Assembly: GCF_001042905.1 (NCBI RefSeq)
Contig: NZ_JYLB01000004.1
Span: forward strand, 496,001-560,000
Direction of reading: 5' to 3'
DNA from: Pseudomonas lini
GTDB taxonomy: Bacteria; Pseudomonadota; Gammaproteobacteria; Pseudomonadales; Pseudomonadaceae
DNA: 64,000 nt
This document shows positions 46,108-55,057 of this stretch, in pieces. Made by a program: the position numbers and the translations under genes. Every line of letters begins with the position of its first letter. Position 1 is the stretch's first letter. The notes below the pieces were generated by a model, which made no database searches, was not told the origin of the DNA, and saw only the letters and a list, made by a program, of their open reading frames with translations.

Positions 46108-47496
46108 ATGGAGTTGAGAATCGATCGACAGGCATTGGTGCCTGTCGTGCAGCAAATCGTCGACGCATTGGCCGACTGGCTCCGTCGCGACGAGGTGTCG
46201 CCGGGGACGCGTTTGCCTTCCGTGCGGCAAATCGCACGGATAAATCTGCTCAGTCAATCCAGTGTCATCGAGGCCTGTGAACGGCTTGTGGCTCAAGGTG
46301 TACTGGCGACGCGCAACGGGGCGGGTTTCTTTGTCGCGGCAACGGTGCTGGCCGTTCAGGGGCAACGGGATCTTTCCTGGTCCGAAGGGGTTGAGCAGCA
46401 GAGCGGCCTGGTCGGTGAACTGAAACTGGGTTGCGGCGGATTACCCGAAAGCTGGCGCGAGACTGACGACCTGAGCTACGCCATACGCCAGGTCTGCCGC
46501 ACCGACATGGCCGGGTTGTTCAATTACAGCACGCCGCTGGGTCTGCCTGCTTTGCGCCAGCAGATCCTCAAACGACTGAAACAGCTGTGTATCGAGGTGG
46601 ATGAAAGCCGAATACTGACCACAGCGGGGGCCAGTCATGGGCTCGATCTGATTGTGCGTACCCTATTCAAACCGGGCGATTGCGTGGTGGTGGAGAGCCC
46701 CGGTTATTCGATGTTGTTTGATTTGCTCAGGCTGCATGGGGTCAGCATGATCGAGGTGCCACGAACCCCTCGCGGGCCAGATACCGATGCACTTGAGGCA
46801 CTGTTGTTGAAGTACAAACCCCGTGGCTTGTTCATCAACAGCTTTTATCACAACCCCACAGGCAGCAGTTTGACCACGGGGGTGGCTCAGCAGGTCCTGC
46901 AACTGGCCAAAAACCATGGCGCGCTGGTGATCGAAGACGACGTCTATGCGGATTTTCACAGCGGTCCCGGCACACGCCTTGCGGCACTGGGCATCGATGA
47001 CAACGTGATCTACGTCGGCAGCTACTCCAAAACCCTCAGCAGTTCGTTGCGGGTTGGCTTTGTAGTGGCCAGTACCGATGTAATTTCGCGACTGGCGCAG
47101 GTCAAGATGATCAGCAGCATGGGGGCTTCGCGGTTTAGCGAGTCGGTGCTGGCTTGTCTGTTGGCCAGTGGTGCCTATCGCAAATTGGTGCTGCGTCAGC
47201 GCCAGCGTTTAAGCATTGGCAGGGAAGCGGCCTTGCAGGTGCTCGAAGACGCGGAGTGGGAGGTTTTCGGCAAGCCGGCGGGTGGCCTGTTCATCTGGGC
47301 GCGATCGCGCAAGTCCGACTACGCTCAGGTGCGAACTCAGGCGCGGCGCTTCGGTGTTCTGCTGTCTTGCGCAACGGCGTTCAGTCCGACTGGTCAAGCT
47401 CACGACTGGCAGCGCATCAACGTCGCCTATGCCTGTGATCCTCGCGCTCGGGCGTTTTTTCAGGCCACCGCTCGGGATCGACCTCAAGCGTTCTGA
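46108..47496 (+). CDS. MocR-type regulator (GntR helix-turn-helix fused to aminotransferase)
   Basis: This 462-residue fusion has an N-terminal GntR winged helix (SPGTRLPSVRQIARINLLSQ, then GVLATRNGAGFFV) and a type I aminotransferase-like domain. The PLP lysine lies in YVGSYSKTLSSSLRVGF, the aspartate in VIEDDVYADF, and the arginine contact in NVAYACDP context is less typical. MocR regulators sense amino-acid- or PLP-related compounds and usually control a neighbour, but the adjacent genes (SDR, chemoreceptor) give no clear target. CAGGAG upstream also fits a TTG at 46102, two codons earlier. Confidence 0.88.
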   Translation: MELRIDRQALVPVVQQIVDALADWLRRDEVSPGTRLPSVRQIARINLLSQSSVIEACERLVAQGVLATRNGAGFFVAATVLAVQGQRDLSWSEGVEQQSGLVGELKLGCGGLPESWRETDDLSYAIRQVCRTDMAGLFNYSTPLGLPALRQQILKRLKQLCIEVDESRILTTAGASHGLDLIVRTLFKPGDCVVVESPGYSMLFDLLRLHGVSMIEVPRTPRGPDTDALEALLLKYKPRGLFINSFYHNPTGSSLTTGVAQQVLQLAKNHGALVIEDDVYADFHSGPGTRLAALGIDDNVIYVGSYSKTLSSSLRVGFVVASTDVISRLAQVKMISSMGASRFSESVLACLLASGAYRKLVLRQRQRLSIGREAALQVLEDAEWEVFGKPAGGLFIWARSRKSDYAQVRTQARRFGVLLSCATAFSPTGQAHDWQRINVAYACDPRARAFFQATARDRPQAF

Positions 47497-47604
47497 AAAC
47501 GACGCGGGCGTAGCTTTTTGCCATTATTCCGACGCCGGAGACTTGTGCTGGCACAAGCCCGTTGCGAATCTGCATCAACAGACAATGGCAGGGGACTAAG
47601 CGCA

Positions 47605-49569
47605 ATGATTTCGGCCGTGCAAGGACGTTTTGCCAACCTCGGTATGGCGAAAAAACTGGGTGTCGGGTTTGTACTGGTGCTGCTGTTGACGGCCCTGGTG
47701 GCGGCCATTGGCGTATGGTCCCTGCAAACCATCAGTCAGCGCTTCGACGGGCTCAAGCAGATGTCGTCGCTCAACAGTGGTTTGCTCAAGGTTCGCCTGC
47801 TCGAGCAGGAATACGCCTTGCACGGTAATCCGAAAACCGCGGACGCCTTGCGCGCAGGGGTGGACGCTCTGATCGCTCTGGCGACCCAGCTCAAGGCCCA
47901 GTCAGCGGCCAACGTGCCGGTCATGAATGACGTCGAGCAATCTCTGGGGGCTTATCGCAAGGCTTTTGACGAGTTCGTCTCGCTGAGTCAGGCCAAGGAC
48001 CTGGCGCTGGAAATGGCCAGTTGGTCGGTGTCCAGCGTGGCCAATAACCTGGACGTGCTGCAGGCCGGGCTCGCCGATGATGGTGCCTATACCTTGAAGG
48101 AATCCGCGGGCAAGGACGGCGCGCAGTTCATCGAGCAGGCCAATCAGGTCAGCCAGGTTTCGCGGCTGATGTTGCAGGCCATGAACGAAGCGCGCGTACG
48201 CCTGGACCAGAGCCGCAAGGGCGACGACAGCGGCGGGCAGGGCAAGATCGAGCAAGCCGATCAGGCACTGACCCAAGCCGAACAACTGAAAACCACGATC
48301 AAGGATGAGGGGTACCAGACCGTTCTCAATGAAGTGGCCGGTCACATCGCCGGTTTCAGTGAAAAACTCGCCGAGTACACCGGGTTATTGGCGCAGGAAA
48401 AGACCGTCTACGAGCAGCTCCACCAGCGCGCCGCTCAAGTGGTGGAGCGGGTGGATCAGGCCTACGTTGCCGAAGACCAGTCGATGCAGGCAGAGCTGAA
48501 AAAGAACTCGCTGTTGATCATCGGCTCCTCGGCATTGGCCTTGTTGGTGGGGCTGATTGCTGCGTGGGTGATCACCCGGTTGATCGTCGCGCCGTTGCGC
48601 AGTGTGATCCGTGTCGCTCAGCAGATCGCCGCGGGCGATTTGAGTGCAACGATTGAAGTGACCCGTCGTGACGAGATCGGCCAGTTGATGCAAGCCATGC
48701 AGCAAATGGGCGCAGGGCTCAGCAATATCGTCAGTGGTTTGCAGGCCGGTATCGAACAGCTGGCAAGCTCAGCGCAGTCGTTGTCGGCGGTGACCGAGCA
48801 GACCAACCTTGAAGTCAGCAGCCAGAAGGAAGAAACCGAGCAGGTCGCCACCGCGATGAATCAGATGACTGCCACGGTACACGACGTCGCACGTAACGCG
48901 GAGGAGGCCGCCCAGGCGGCGCAGACTGCCGATGGCAAGGTCGAAAGCGGTCAGCAGGTGGTGCGTCAGAGCATGGCGCGGATTGAACAGTTGGCGGATT
49001 CGGCCACCTCGGCCAGCTCCAGCATCGAGAGCCTCAGTGCGGAAATCCAGAACATTGGCACGGTGCTCAGCGTGATCAAAAGCGTCGCCGAGCAAACCAA
49101 CCTGTTGGCGCTCAATGCGGCCATCGAGGCGGCGCGGGCCGGCGAGCAGGGCAGGGGCTTTGCGGTGGTGGCCGATGAAGTTCGGGCATTGGCCAAGCGA
49201 ACCCAGCAATCGACCGAGGAAATCGAACGGCTGGTCAGTGCATTGCGCTCGGCGGCGCAGTCGTCGGTGCAGCAGATTCAGAGCAGCGGCGAGTTGGTGA
49301 AGCTGGCGGTGAGCGATGCGTTGCAGACAGAGAGCGCATTAGGGAGCATTGCGGCAGCGGTGTCGTTGATTCAGCAGATGAATCAGCAGATTGCAGCGGC
49401 TGCGGAAGAGCAGAGTTCAGTCGCCGAGGAAATCAATCGCAGTGTCACCAGTATCCGCGCCAGTGCGGATCAGTCGTCGCTGGCAATGCAGGGCAATGCG
49501 GCGTCGAGTATTGAGTTGGCGCAGTTGGGGGTTGAGTTGAAAGGGATGGTGGGGCACTTCAGGTTGTAG
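47605..49569 (+). CDS. Methyl-accepting chemotaxis protein with HBM-type sensor domain
   Basis: This 654-residue chemoreceptor has a first membrane helix about residues 18-38 and a long all-helical periplasmic domain of about 250 residues (about 40-300), matching the helical bimodular (HBM) sensor class that binds organic acids. A second membrane helix ([19 protein letters not shown]) is followed by HAMP and a signalling coiled coil with the hairpin tip [20 protein letters not shown] and [15 protein letters not shown] lies upstream of the ATG. There is no CheB/CheR pentapeptide at the C-terminus (it ends GMVGHFRL). The ligand is unknown. Confidence 0.9.
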   Translation: MISAVQGRFANLGMAKKLGVGFVLVLLLTALVAAIGVWSLQTISQRFDGLKQMSSLNSGLLKVRLLEQEYALHGNPKTADALRAGVDALIALATQLKAQSAANVPVMNDVEQSLGAYRKAFDEFVSLSQAKDLALEMASWSVSSVANNLDVLQAGLADDGAYTLKESAGKDGAQFIEQANQVSQVSRLMLQAMNEARVRLDQSRKGDDSGGQGKIEQADQALTQAEQLKTTIKDEGYQTVLNEVAGHIAGFSEKLAEYTGLLAQEKTVYEQLHQRAAQVVERVDQAYVAEDQSMQAELKKNSLLIIGSSALALLVGLIAAWVITRLIVAPLRSVIRVAQQIAAGDLSATIEVTRRDEIGQLMQAMQQMGAGLSNIVSGLQAGIEQLASSAQSLSAVTEQTNLEVSSQKEETEQVATAMNQMTATVHDVARNAEEAAQAAQTADGKVESGQQVVRQSMARIEQLADSATSASSSIESLSAEIQNIGTVLSVIKSVAEQTNLLALNAAIEAARAGEQGRGFAVVADEVRALAKRTQQSTEEIERLVSALRSAAQSSVQQIQSSGELVKLAVSDALQTESALGSIAAAVSLIQQMNQQIAAAAEEQSSVAEEINRSVTSIRASADQSSLAMQGNAASSIELAQLGVELKGMVGHFRL

Positions 49570-49589
49570 GAGAAAAGAGCAGAAGCAAG

Positions 49590-49666
49590 GATCGCAGGCT
49601 TCGCCAGCTCCTACAAAGGCGGGCGTACACCCCGTAGGAGCTGCCGCAGGCTGCGATCTTTTGATC
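49590..49666. repeat. Diverged REP pair
   Basis: GATCGCAGGCTTCGCCAGCTCCTAC on the left is degenerate; GTAGGAGCTGCCGCAGGCTGCGATC on the right is canonical. Confidence 0.75.
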
Positions 49667-49702
49667 TTGCGGCTGGACGCACTCACCCATCAATCCCAAC
49701 GC

Positions 49703-49732
49703 AAAAAAAAGCCACCTGACCCGGTGGCTTTT
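49703..49732 (-). terminator. Terminator of the 256-residue protein gene
   Basis: GCCACC (49711-49716) and GGTGGC (49723-49728) form the stem, extended by A-T pairs. Read on the minus strand it ends in eight Ts, 15 bp beyond the stop. Confidence 0.88.
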
Positions 49733-49746
49733 CAGCATTTGCATGA

Positions 49747-50517
49747 TCAGTCGTAGATCGCTTTTTTCTTCCAGTCGGCGTCAGCCTCGACGTCTTTGAG
49801 GCCTTCGGTCAGTTGGTTCACCTCGCCTTCAACCGGAGCGATCTTGTCCATGACCTGGGCGTTGGCGCGGGCCAGGAGTTTCTCCAGGTATTCCAGCTGT
49901 TCTGCGTAAACCTGCGGTTCCTGTTGTTTGCGCAGGTATTGCACACCGCGTTCAAAGGCGAGGCGGGCCTGGCCGGGCTGATTCTGTTGTAGAGCATGCT
50001 GGCCCAGGTTGTTGAAGAATTCGATGTGCAGCAGGACCAGGATGTGGCGGACCTCGCGGATCCAGCGCTTGGCTTCGTTGGGCGGCAGGAAACCATCCTG
50101 TGCGGCGCGGGTGATCTGGCCATGCAGGGCTTCGAGCAGGAAGCGCACGTCTTTGGCTTTGGCTTCGGTCTGGATCGGAGCCGGCGGGTTGTTGACCGGG
50201 ATCGATTCACCTTGGGCGACCAAGGCATTCAGCTCGGTAATCCGTGCCTTTAATGTGGCACCGGTTTTTTCCAGGTTCAGCAGGCGCTGGCAGACGTTCA
50301 GTTCCAGACGGGTCAACAGCAGCTTGAGCGCCGGCGTCATCAATTGACCGGGGAAGGTCTCGGTGATTTCGCCACAGCGACGCAGGCGGTCGTTGAGTTC
50401 AACCTTGGTGCGAGCCTTTTCCAGCTTGTTGTTTTCCACCACATGGTTCATGTAGCCAATGGCGATCAATAGTGCGATCCCGGCTACGACTAGCAGGGTG
50501 ATCATGAGTGGTGTCAC
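49747..50517 (-). CDS. Membrane-anchored coiled-coil protein of unknown function
   Basis: This 256-residue protein has one N-terminal membrane helix (MITLLVVAGIALLIAIGYMN), then a helical cytoplasmic part rich in Leu, Glu and Lys with coiled-coil character (about residues 30-120 and 185-240). A GTG at 50517 with GAGG 8 nt upstream gives the start MTPLMITLL; a longer frame to 50571 has no such site. The sequence is conserved-looking with Leu-rich helices but no catalytic motif. It lies between the chemoreceptor and the tRNA cluster, transcribed alone. I cannot assign a function. Confidence 0.72.
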   Translation of the reverse strand: MTPLMITLLVVAGIALLIAIGYMNHVVENNKLEKARTKVELNDRLRRCGEITETFPGQLMTPALKLLLTRLELNVCQRLLNLEKTGATLKARITELNALVAQGESIPVNNPPAPIQTEAKAKDVRFLLEALHGQITRAAQDGFLPPNEAKRWIREVRHILVLLHIEFFNNLGQHALQQNQPGQARLAFERGVQYLRKQQEPQVYAEQLEYLEKLLARANAQVMDKIAPVEGEVNQLTEGLKDVEADADWKKKAIYD

Positions 50518-50808
50518 CGGTAAGACCTCTTTATGGGGTTCGCGTGCGAGTCGAGTGTAGTGGCTTGGCATTTGGGCGCATAGGGCCGCTCGACGAGTTG
50601 AATCGGCTACTGCTCTGCTTGTATCGGCCGTATTGCTGCATATATAAGTAAATAGCGTGCGAGGTGCACATTGCCATCATCTCGGCGCGGACTATAGCGT
50701 CTTGATGGATGCCAGAATACAGGCGCCCAGGGTCAGGCGACGGAAAAGCCTGAATCGCTGCTGAAAGCAGGGCGAAGTCATTGATTTAAATAAATTTATA
50801 TCTGGGGG

Positions 50809-50837
50809 TTGACGACCCCTCAATCCATCCATAGAAT
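50809..50837 (+). promoter_or_regulatory. Strong sigma-70 promoter of the tRNA operon
   Basis: TTGACG at 50809-50814 and TAGAAT at 50832-50837 are separated by 17 bp. A GCGCGCC discriminator follows, as in stringently controlled stable RNA promoters. The start point should be near 50844. The remaining 50518-50808 shows no other feature beyond AT-rich DNA. Confidence 0.8.
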
Positions 50838-50899
50838 GCGCGCCACTTACAGCGTAAAGCACACAGCGAAACGCGGTAGGGAGTGAATGTTGTACGTGT

Positions 50900-50975
50900 G
50901 TCCCCTTCGTCTAGTGGCCTAGGACACCGCCCTTTCACGGCGGTAACAGGGGTTCGAGTCCCCTAGGGGACGCCA
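50900..50975 (+). tRNA. tRNA-Glu (UUC)
   Basis: This 76-nt tRNA has the acceptor GTCCCCT pairing with AGGGGAC, anticodon TTC in loop CTTTCAC, T-loop TTCGAGT and encoded CCA end. It is identical to the copy at 51158. Confidence 0.97.
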
Positions 50976-50977
50976 AT

Positions 50978-51053
<76 letters not shown>

Positions 51054-51157
51054 GTTTTAAACGGCTTTGCTTTCGGGCAGGGCTGAGTGAAACCAGAACC
51101 AAATCTTCGGATGCGGATCTGGGCACCGAAACACACACCATGTGTTCCGGGCAGCGT

Positions 51158-51233
51158 GTCCCCTTCGTCTAGTGGCCTAGGACACCGCCCTTTCACGGCG
51201 GTAACAGGGGTTCGAGTCCCCTAGGGGACGCCA
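51158..51233 (+). tRNA. tRNA-Glu (UUC), second copy
   Basis: Identical in sequence to 50900-50975, including the TTC anticodon and CCA end. No second promoter is obvious in the 104-bp spacer, so it is likely cotranscribed with the first pair. Confidence 0.97.
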
Positions 51234-51236
51234 TTT

Positions 51237-51312
<76 letters not shown>

Positions 51313-51317
51313 AATTC

Positions 51318-51351
51318 AAAAAAAACGCCGCTCATTGAGCGGCGTTTTTTT
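51318..51351. terminator. tRNA operon terminator, usable from both strands
   Basis: ACGCCGCTC (51325-51333) pairs with GAGCGGCGT (51337-51345), flanked by eight As and seven Ts. It ends the tRNA operon and also faces the convergent AraC gene, whose stop is at 51374. Confidence 0.92.
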
Positions 51352-51373
51352 ATGCGCGTGAAAAAAAGCCGGC

Positions 51374-52240
51374 TCAACTCCCGAGGCTCTGCACCAGACT
51401 CTCGAGCACTTCTGCGGTTGTATCCTCCAGCGCCGGTTGTGCTGCTACGGCTCTAAGTTGGCAGGTCAAACGGTATTCGCTGGGCGTGCAGTTGACGAAC
51501 TGCTTGAAGGCGCGAGCGAAGTAGGACGGGTCCTTGAAGCCGGCCTCATAGCCGATGCTGGTAATAGGCATCTGGCTATTGTCGAGCAGTTGCTTGGCGA
51601 AGCTCATGCGCTTGTTCAGGATGTAATCCGTGAAGCCAACGCCATTGGCTTCCTTGAACAGGCGGCTGAAGCGAAAGGTCGTCATACCGCAGCGCTTCGC
51701 CAAATCTCTCTGATCGATGCTGTCCCGAAAGTGCTGATCGATGTACAGCATCACGTTGCTCAGTGCCTGGTGTTTTTGGTGCCCCGAGGTCAGCCGGATG
51801 CTGTCCGGCAGGGTCGGGGAGTGATCGATCAGTGATGTCTGGCCCTGGCCGTTGGTATTTCGGCGCAACTCGCACAGCTGCACCACCGCTGTCAGATAGC
51901 GCTTCTTCTCTGCGGTCGAGAGCGGGAGGACCATGTATTCCCAGACACTGGAACGCATGGCCCAGACAGCCAGTTCTTCCGAGTGCTGCACGGTGAACAT
52001 GGTGATCGGGATGGTGGGGGTGGTGCGTTTGATCTCTAGCAACAGCCTCAAGCCAGGGGTGTCGGGACGATCGAAATGGATGCAGATCATGTCTGCCTGT
52101 TCCCCGTGGGGCAACACGGAGTTTTTCGTCAATTTGCAGTCGCAGGTACCCTCGAACTGCGCGATGAGTTCCTTCGTGGAACGATCGTGAGTCAGATCGA
52201 ACCACAGTAGCACTGGCCTTCTGGTCAAATTGGACGTCAT
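51374..52240 (-). CDS. AraC-family regulator with degenerate receiver domain
   Basis: This 288-residue regulator has an N-terminal domain of about 120 residues with receiver-like spacing: VLLWFDLTHD, a possible phosphoacceptor Asp57 in CIHFDRPDTPG, and a Thr in ITMFTVQ. The conserved receiver lysine is replaced in EYMVLPLS, so phosphorylation control is doubtful. Residues about 175-275 form two AraC helix-turn-helix units (IDQRDLAKRCGMTTFRFSRL and ITSIGYEAGFKDPSYFARAF). It is divergent from the Flp/Tad operon and is its likely regulator, though this is inference from position. Confidence 0.85.
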   Translation of the reverse strand: MTSNLTRRPVLLWFDLTHDRSTKELIAQFEGTCDCKLTKNSVLPHGEQADMICIHFDRPDTPGLRLLLEIKRTTPTIPITMFTVQHSEELAVWAMRSSVWEYMVLPLSTAEKKRYLTAVVQLCELRRNTNGQGQTSLIDHSPTLPDSIRLTSGHQKHQALSNVMLYIDQHFRDSIDQRDLAKRCGMTTFRFSRLFKEANGVGFTDYILNKRMSFAKQLLDNSQMPITSIGYEAGFKDPSYFARAFKQFVNCTPSEYRLTCQLRAVAAQPALEDTTAEVLESLVQSLGS

Positions 52241-52650
52241 GTCTCTACTCTGGGGTTCTTAGCGCCGCTCTTCGCTGAGTAGTATTGCTAACGTGCTATC
52301 ACTTTGCAGACTAAATACTGATAAGAAAGACGAAAGTTAGCTCTATTCGCTCTATATGTTTCCTGAAGCCGGTCTAGGGCACTGTTTGTTGACGTGGCTT
52401 GGAACACCCGGTATCAACCGCTCGTCGCTTGTGAATCAATGCCAATCACCTTTGCCTGCCATCCCTCGTTTTGCCCCCTCTTGATACGTCTTCAAAAGCC
52501 AATGACCCGTATTTGGCACCCCCGCAAAAAAGTCCTAGTGATGTGCAAAATCTTCCTAACGCCCATGCCTTGCCACTGACTAGTGTTGCATCCAGGCAGA
52601 GCAGAACGCACTGCCTTCCGAAAAAACAACATTCGAGTGAGGTGGGCAAA
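52241..52650 (+). promoter_or_regulatory. Control region between AraC gene and flp genes
   Basis: The best promoter candidate is TTGACG (52389-52394) and TATCAA (52412-52417) with 17-bp spacing, which would give a leader of about 225 nt before flp1. I see no good sigma-54 site and no gene here. The region is AT-richer than its surroundings. Confidence 0.45.
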
Positions 52651-52842
52651 ATGATCATGCAAACAATCAAGGCTTCGGTAGTGAAGTTCGCCAAAGACGA
52701 AGACGGCCTGACCATTGTGGAGTACGCGGTGGCCGGTGGGCTGATTACGGTGGCCGTTGCCACAATGTTCGGTCTTTTGGGCACCGCCGTGAACGTCAGA
52801 ATCACCGCGCTTTGCGCGGCGGTCAAAGGTGCTGCCTGCTGA
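52651..52842 (+). CDS. flp: Flp family type IVb pilin, first copy
   Basis: This 63-residue prepilin has a short leader ending in Gly followed by LTIVEYAVAGG, the G/xxxxEY cleavage site of Flp pilins, where the mature hydrophobic helix starts (ITVAVATMFGLLG). The C-terminus ITALCAAVKGAAC has two cysteines. The prepilin peptidase encoded at 53181 should process it. GAGG lies 8 nt upstream of the ATG at 52651; another ATG two codons later is possible. It is the likely major pilin of the Tad system together with the second copy. Confidence 0.92.
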   Translation: MIMQTIKASVVKFAKDEDGLTIVEYAVAGGLITVAVATMFGLLGTAVNVRITALCAAVKGAAC

Positions 52843-52961
52843 CAGGGCAACTCACGGAGGGGGGGGATGCGGCGACATCCATGGAGCAACTCAATGGACT
52901 TCGCACGGTCCCCACCAATGTACTTTCTGAGCTGTATCACCGCTGAAGTGAGGTACCCAAA

Positions 52962-53153
52962 ATGAATCTGCAAACAATCACAACTTCGATAAACAAGTTC
53001 GCCAAAGATGAAGATGGCTTGACCATTGTGGAGTACGCGGTGGCCGGTGGGTTAGTGACAGTCGCTGTTGCCGCCATGTTCGTTCTTCTGGGCGGCGAAG
53101 TGAACACCAGGATCACAGCGCTGTGCGCCGCGGTCAAAGGTGCGGCCTGCTAA
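52962..53153 (+). CDS. flp: Flp family type IVb pilin, second copy
   Basis: This 63-residue prepilin is closely related to the first copy: FAKDEDGLTIVEYAVAGG and ITALCAAVKGAAC are identical, while the first residues and mid-helix differ (VTVAVAAMFVLLG). The spacing from GAGG to the ATG is the same as in copy one. A 119-bp spacer separates the copies, so this is a duplication followed by divergence. Either both build one fibre or they serve different conditions. Confidence 0.92.
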   Translation: MNLQTITTSINKFAKDEDGLTIVEYAVAGGLVTVAVAAMFVLLGGEVNTRITALCAAVKGAAC

Positions 53154-53180
53154 CGATAGTCCCGGTAGGGGAGACGCGCC

Positions 53181-53711
53181 ATGTCCATGGAATTGCTGGT
53201 GTCGACAGTTGTACTGCTAGGACTGCTGGGCGTCGCGGTGGTGAGCGATCTGCTTCGCCACCGTATTCCCAACATGCTGGTCCTGTTGGGGCTTGCCCTG
53301 GGATTGGTCAGTCAGACTTATTCAGGTGGTGTCAGCGGATTGAGTGACAGTCTGCTAGGTATGCTGATCTGTTTTGCGTTTTTTCTGCCCATGTACGCCT
53401 TTGGTGGCATGGCCGCCGGCGACGTCAAGTTAATGGCCATGGTCGGCAGTTTTTTACCGGTTCATTACGCGTTGTGGGCTGCAATGTTCAGCCTGATTGC
53501 CGGCGGCGTATGCGGTTTCCTGATTGTGCTGTTCCGCGGTCAATTACTTCAAACCCTGGGCCGCTATCGGCTGATGCTGAGGGCGCAGTCCTATCTGGCG
53601 CCTGCTTCGGATGAAGTAGCCGGTAAACCTTTTCCTTATTCGATCGCCATTCTGATCGGCACTTTAAACAGCGTCTACTGGCAACTCGTTGCTGGTGGAA
53701 TGGGAGCTTAG
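53181..53711 (+). CDS. tadV: Prepilin peptidase (A24 family, TadV/CpaA)
   Basis: This 176-residue inner-membrane aspartic peptidase has six hydrophobic segments. The catalytic aspartates are in VVSDLLRHRIPN and GGMAAGDVKLM, the latter the GxGD-type motif (here AAGD). It lacks the methylase domain found in PilD, as usual for Tad systems. It cleaves Flp and the TadE/TadF-like pseudopilins. GGGGAG lies 7 nt before the ATG at 53181; a second ATG two codons later is less well spaced. The AAA gene starts 2 bp after its stop. Confidence 0.92.
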   Translation: MSMELLVSTVVLLGLLGVAVVSDLLRHRIPNMLVLLGLALGLVSQTYSGGVSGLSDSLLGMLICFAFFLPMYAFGGMAAGDVKLMAMVGSFLPVHYALWAAMFSLIAGGVCGFLIVLFRGQLLQTLGRYRLMLRAQSYLAPASDEVAGKPFPYSIAILIGTLNSVYWQLVAGGMGA

Positions 53712-53713
53712 TC

Positions 53714-55042
53714 ATGCACGTCATCGTCGATAGTGATGCCTACCCCAGCGATCGGGAAGCGGTGCAACGACTGGCGCCTCAGCCATGCACAATCCGCGAG
53801 ACCGGTCTGACAGACAGTTTTCTCGGTGAGTTGGTGTGCAAGCATCTGCATGACGCCGGCGTACTCGACATGCCGCGGCTGGTGGAACGCCTGGCGCTGA
53901 CCGGCGCCGTGCTAGAAGAGGTCCTGGCGTTTCTGCGCAAGGACGGCCGTGTCGAAGTGCTTGGCCAGATGGGGCAAGCCAGTGGGCAGATGCTGCGTTA
54001 TGGCCTGACCGAACGCGGTCGCAGTGCCGCCCGCGATGCCCTGTCACGCAGTGGCTACATCGGCGCGGCACCTTTCCCGGTGAGTACTTACCGTTCCCTG
54101 ATCAAACTCCAGACCATTCACCATGGTCGCATCAACGCCAACGATATGCGCAACGCCCTTGCTGGTGTGGTGCTGACCGAAGGGATGCTTGATCAGTTGG
54201 GCGTGGCGCTGAACTCCGGGCGCGCAATCATGATTTATGGCCCCGCGGGTACCGGCAAGACGTATGTCAGCAGTCGGCTGATTCGTCTGTTCGCCGAGGC
54301 CATTTGGGTGCCTCATGCCATTGTCATCAACGAGTCGGTGATCGAGATCTATGACCCGCAGGTGCATCAGCGCCTGGATGATAACGGTCAACAGAACACT
54401 CTGATGCTCAACGAAGGGATCGACCGTCGACTGCTGTGCTGCAAACGCCCGATCGTCATTACGGGCGGTGAGTTGAGCATGGAGCAGCTGGACGTTCGCT
54501 ATGACCCCTACACCCGTCAGTACCAGGCCGCCTTGCAGCTCAAGGCCAGCAATGGCCTGTTCATCATCGACGACATGGGACGCCAGCGCATGGCACCTGC
54601 CGAGCTGTTGAATCGCTGGATCGTACCGATGGAAGAGAAGCGCGATTTCATAAATCTGGGCGGTGGTCGACATTGCGAGCTGCCGTTCGATCTGATCCTG
54701 GTGTTTTCCACCAACCTCAATCCTCTGGAATTGGCCGATGAGGCCTTCCTTCGCCGGATTGGCTACAAGCTGCAATTCGGTTACCTGAAGCCTGAGGAGT
54801 ACGAAAAGATCTGGCGTCAGGAAAGCGAGCGTCTGGGCATTCCTTTCGACCCGCTGCTGCTGCGTTATGTACTGCAAAGGCTTTATGCAAGTGAAGGCAT
54901 GCCCCTGGTGCCTTGCCATCCCCGCGATCTCCTGAACATGGCACTCGACCGTCAGCGTTACCTGGGCGGTTCCGGGGCTCTGTCGCCACAGGAACTGGAA
55001 TGGGCCTGGCACAACTACTTCGTCCAGCTCGACTTTCTTTGA
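53714..55042 (+). CDS. AAA+ ATPase within the Tad locus
   Basis: This 442-residue soluble ATPase has an N-terminal region (about residues 35-110) that looks like a winged-helix pair and a central AAA+ domain. Walker A is IYGPAGTGKT, a Walker B-like strand is GLFIIDDMGRQ (Asp-Asp rather than Asp-Glu), sensor 1 is VFSTNLNP, and an arginine finger candidate is AFLRRIGYKL. A helical lid follows. This is not one of the standard Tad proteins: TadA is the known assembly ATPase and is encoded separately at 59493. Tight spacing (2 bp after the peptidase, 15 bp before cpaB) puts it in the pilus operon. A role as remodelling factor or regulator is a guess. Confidence 0.85.
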   Translation: MHVIVDSDAYPSDREAVQRLAPQPCTIRETGLTDSFLGELVCKHLHDAGVLDMPRLVERLALTGAVLEEVLAFLRKDGRVEVLGQMGQASGQMLRYGLTERGRSAARDALSRSGYIGAAPFPVSTYRSLIKLQTIHHGRINANDMRNALAGVVLTEGMLDQLGVALNSGRAIMIYGPAGTGKTYVSSRLIRLFAEAIWVPHAIVINESVIEIYDPQVHQRLDDNGQQNTLMLNEGIDRRLLCCKRPIVITGGELSMEQLDVRYDPYTRQYQAALQLKASNGLFIIDDMGRQRMAPAELLNRWIVPMEEKRDFINLGGGRHCELPFDLILVFSTNLNPLELADEAFLRRIGYKLQFGYLKPEEYEKIWRQESERLGIPFDPLLLRYVLQRLYASEGMPLVPCHPRDLLNMALDRQRYLGGSGALSPQELEWAWHNYFVQLDFL

Positions 55043-55057
55043 TACGGAGATACTGAC

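Noticed and set aside
52500..52530. Sigma-54 promoter upstream of flp1 (TTTGGCACCCCCGC)
   Set aside because: The distance between the GG and GC elements is 7 bp instead of the required 10.
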